Positions 41,319-42,373 of a DNA stretch of 42,373 bases are shown here, in pieces. Position numbers and translations under genes: made by a program. Under the pieces are notes generated by a model. It worked only from the letters and a program-made list of their open reading frames with translations. It made no database searches and was not told the DNA's origin. Source of the stretch: Maridesulfovibrio bastinii DSM 16055 (GTDB lineage: Bacteria; Desulfobacterota; Desulfovibrionia; Desulfovibrionales; Desulfovibrionaceae); NCBI RefSeq assembly GCF_000429985.1, contig NZ_AUCX01000026.1, positions 1 through 42,373 on the forward strand, written 5' to 3'. The number at the start of each line of letters is the position of its first letter. Positions within the stretch are counted from its first letter, which is position 1.

Positions 41319-41415
41319 ATATAAAGAACCGTATGCAAATATTTATACAATCTTCTCGTAAAAAAACGATCACTAAAGACAGGCTAAAATTATTAAAAAC
41401 TGATCAATAAGATAA

Positions 41416-41622
41416 TTACTTTTTGTAGAGAGTGTTCTTATGGAAAAAGCAATAAAAATCTTCATCAGCAGACATTAACTTTTTGAAAAAACCAGATTTG
41501 CGGTTTTCTGACTCCTGCGCTTCCGGCGAAGCTGAGTTTAATATTTTTGCACCAAGCATTAAACATATTGAGACGACCATAAAAAAGCCAAGTCCGATAA
41601 CAAAATCAATTTCAAATTCCAT
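41416..41622 (-). CDS. Small single-pass membrane protein of unknown function
   Basis: 68 residues from the ATG at 41622, preceded by AGGAGGA (an upstream start lacks this). One N-terminal helix (FVIGLGFFMVVSICLMLGAK) then a charged cytoplasmic tail (SPEAQESENRKSGFFKKLMS). I recognise no family. It converges on the cstA-family gene and is not its usual YbdD-type partner. Confidence 0.6.
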   Translation of the reverse strand: MEFEIDFVIGLGFFMVVSICLMLGAKILNSASPEAQESENRKSGFFKKLMSADEDFYCFFHKNTLYKK

Positions 41623-42020
41623 AATAGTCCTCCTGACAATGGTCAAACTATACTTTTATTGAGTATGTCAACAGGAAAAACTAATTATTTTTTTCACATA
41701 GTAAAAAATATGATTCATATTCAAAGCAATAAAAAATTTTATAAATAAAAATTCTTATAAATTACTATTTTAAACCTAAGTTGCATTATTACTTTCTATG
41801 GACAGTATTAAAATACATTTTCTGAATAAAAATTGATCAACTTACAATATAAAAAATTATGCCACAGAAGCATTAATACAATTAATATATTCCTAGTATA
41901 ATTCTAAATAGGTTTTAGTGTTCCACAATGAAACATTACTATACAATGACCCATGAACTTTAAATAGCAGACCTTCACACAAAATTACTAACCAACACTA
42001 TTCTCTAGCTACGGACAGAC
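41623..42020. other. AT-rich intergenic region
   Basis: About 400 bp, very AT-rich, no credible gene. The left boundary of the insertion sequence that begins near the right edge must lie somewhere here; IS110 elements usually lack long terminal inverted repeats, so I cannot place it. Confidence 0.45.
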
Positions 42021-42021
42021 A

Positions 42022-42111
42022 GACATGGGACAATAAAAATACCATGTCAGCACTCCCGGGTTTAATCTGGTAGAATACCAGTAAAAGCGAAACTCACAAG
42101 GAGGGCTGACA
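42022..42111 (+). promoter_or_regulatory. Structured leader of the IS110-family gene with sequestered ribosome binding site
   Basis: Two mutually exclusive folds. Fold A pairs GACATGG (42022-42028) with CCATGTC (42042-42048). Fold B pairs TGTCAGC (42045-42051) with GCTGACA (42105-42111) and CTCC with GGAG, burying the ribosome binding site and start codon, and encloses a hairpin CTGGTA-GAA-TACCAG (42067-42081). It could control translation of the transposase or be part of a bridge-type guide RNA. Confidence 0.5.
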
Positions 42112-42373
42112 TGGCTAGACTTACAATATCATCAATTAGTAGGTTTGTGGAAGGCTTTCAAAGTCAACGTTTTTTCGTAGGTATTGATGTACATAAACGT
42201 AGTTTTAGTGTGGCCTTGCTTAGAGCAGATGGAATGGTTGAGAGCTGGACGACTCCAGCTGATGTTGAAGCTATTACCAACAGACTGGCATCACTTCGCA
42301 TATATATTTCAGCTGTGTGCTATGAGGCTGGACCGACTGGTTTTGGGCTCGCACGCAGGCTTCGCTCTGCCGG
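42111..42373 (+). CDS. IS110-family transposase, N-terminal part (runs off the window)
   Basis: Begins MARLTISSISRFVEGFQSQR, then FFVGIDVHKRSFSVALLRAD, ESWTTPADVEAITNRL and SAVCYEAGPTGFGLARRL. The GIDVHK with its Asp and the CYEAGPTG segment with its Glu are the first two acidic residues of the RuvC-like DEDD domain of IS110 transposases. Ribosome binding site GGAGGG. The open frame reaches the last base, so the serine-containing C-terminus is not visible. Confidence 0.9.
   Translation, partial: MARLTISSISRFVEGFQSQRFFVGIDVHKRSFSVALLRADGMVESWTTPADVEAITNRLASLRIYISAVCYEAGPTGFGLARRLRSA

Overview
The window looks like the chromosome of a Gram-negative sulfate reducer of the Desulfovibrionaceae (a marine Desulfovibrio or Maridesulfovibrio type). 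This placement is inferred from gene content and order: an Lpt/Kdo lipopolysaccharide cluster next to rpoN, hpf, ptsN, rapZ and mannose-type PTS genes, plus a DHH-family pyrophosphatase, in a background that looks moderately AT-rich by eye. No rRNA lies inside the window, so the genus is not certain.

Left flank (1-20.7 kb). The first 620 bases hold four tandem, leftward-facing stable-RNA promoters that probably drive an rRNA operon just off the left edge. Next, all on the minus strand, come panD, a secreted protein with a PEP-CTERM-like tail, a MoaD/ThiS-like carrier, ppaC, the rpoN-hpf-ptsN-rapZ-EIIA-EIIB-EIIC operon (EIIC has a frameshift at a homopolymer), and the pyrG / kdsA-kdsC-lptC-lptA-lptB cluster. 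On the plus strand are purQ, tadA and thiM. sstT, a small unknown gene and a DsrE-like gene complete the flank.

Mobile island (20.80-35.90 kb). A 21-bp direct repeat, which is the 3' end of a tRNA-Ser(CGA) gene, brackets about 15.1 kb carrying a tyrosine integrase next to the intact tRNA. The island holds a type I restriction-modification system (hsdM-hsdS-hsdR), a serine recombinase, a Gly/Ala-rich membrane protein resembling the IFI6/IFI27 family, and a leftward operon that looks derived from a T7-like podovirus: a ribbon-helix-helix-like protein, a small-terminase-like protein, a gp14-like internal virion protein and two unknown proteins. Upstream of this operon are two tandem promoters of the single-subunit phage RNA polymerase type. 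One matches the T3 promoter for 15 consecutive bases; the other differs exactly at the specificity bases. No phage RNA polymerase, capsid, portal or large terminase is present. The simplest reading is a phage satellite that waits for a T7-like helper, uses the helper's polymerase to switch on its operon (and perhaps replication), and redirects packaging with its own small terminase, while the restriction system protects the host. The leader between promoters and operon is unusually rich in stem-loops. An older, decayed integrase and the tRNA's original terminator lie just outside the left end.

Right flank (36-42.4 kb). A ferredoxin-nitroreductase gene is followed by a LytS/LytT-type two-component system and a CstA-family transporter gene, an arrangement like the pyruvate-sensing BtsSR-BtsT module. 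After a small membrane protein gene and an AT-rich gap, the window ends inside an IS110-family transposase gene whose leader can form a structured RNA.
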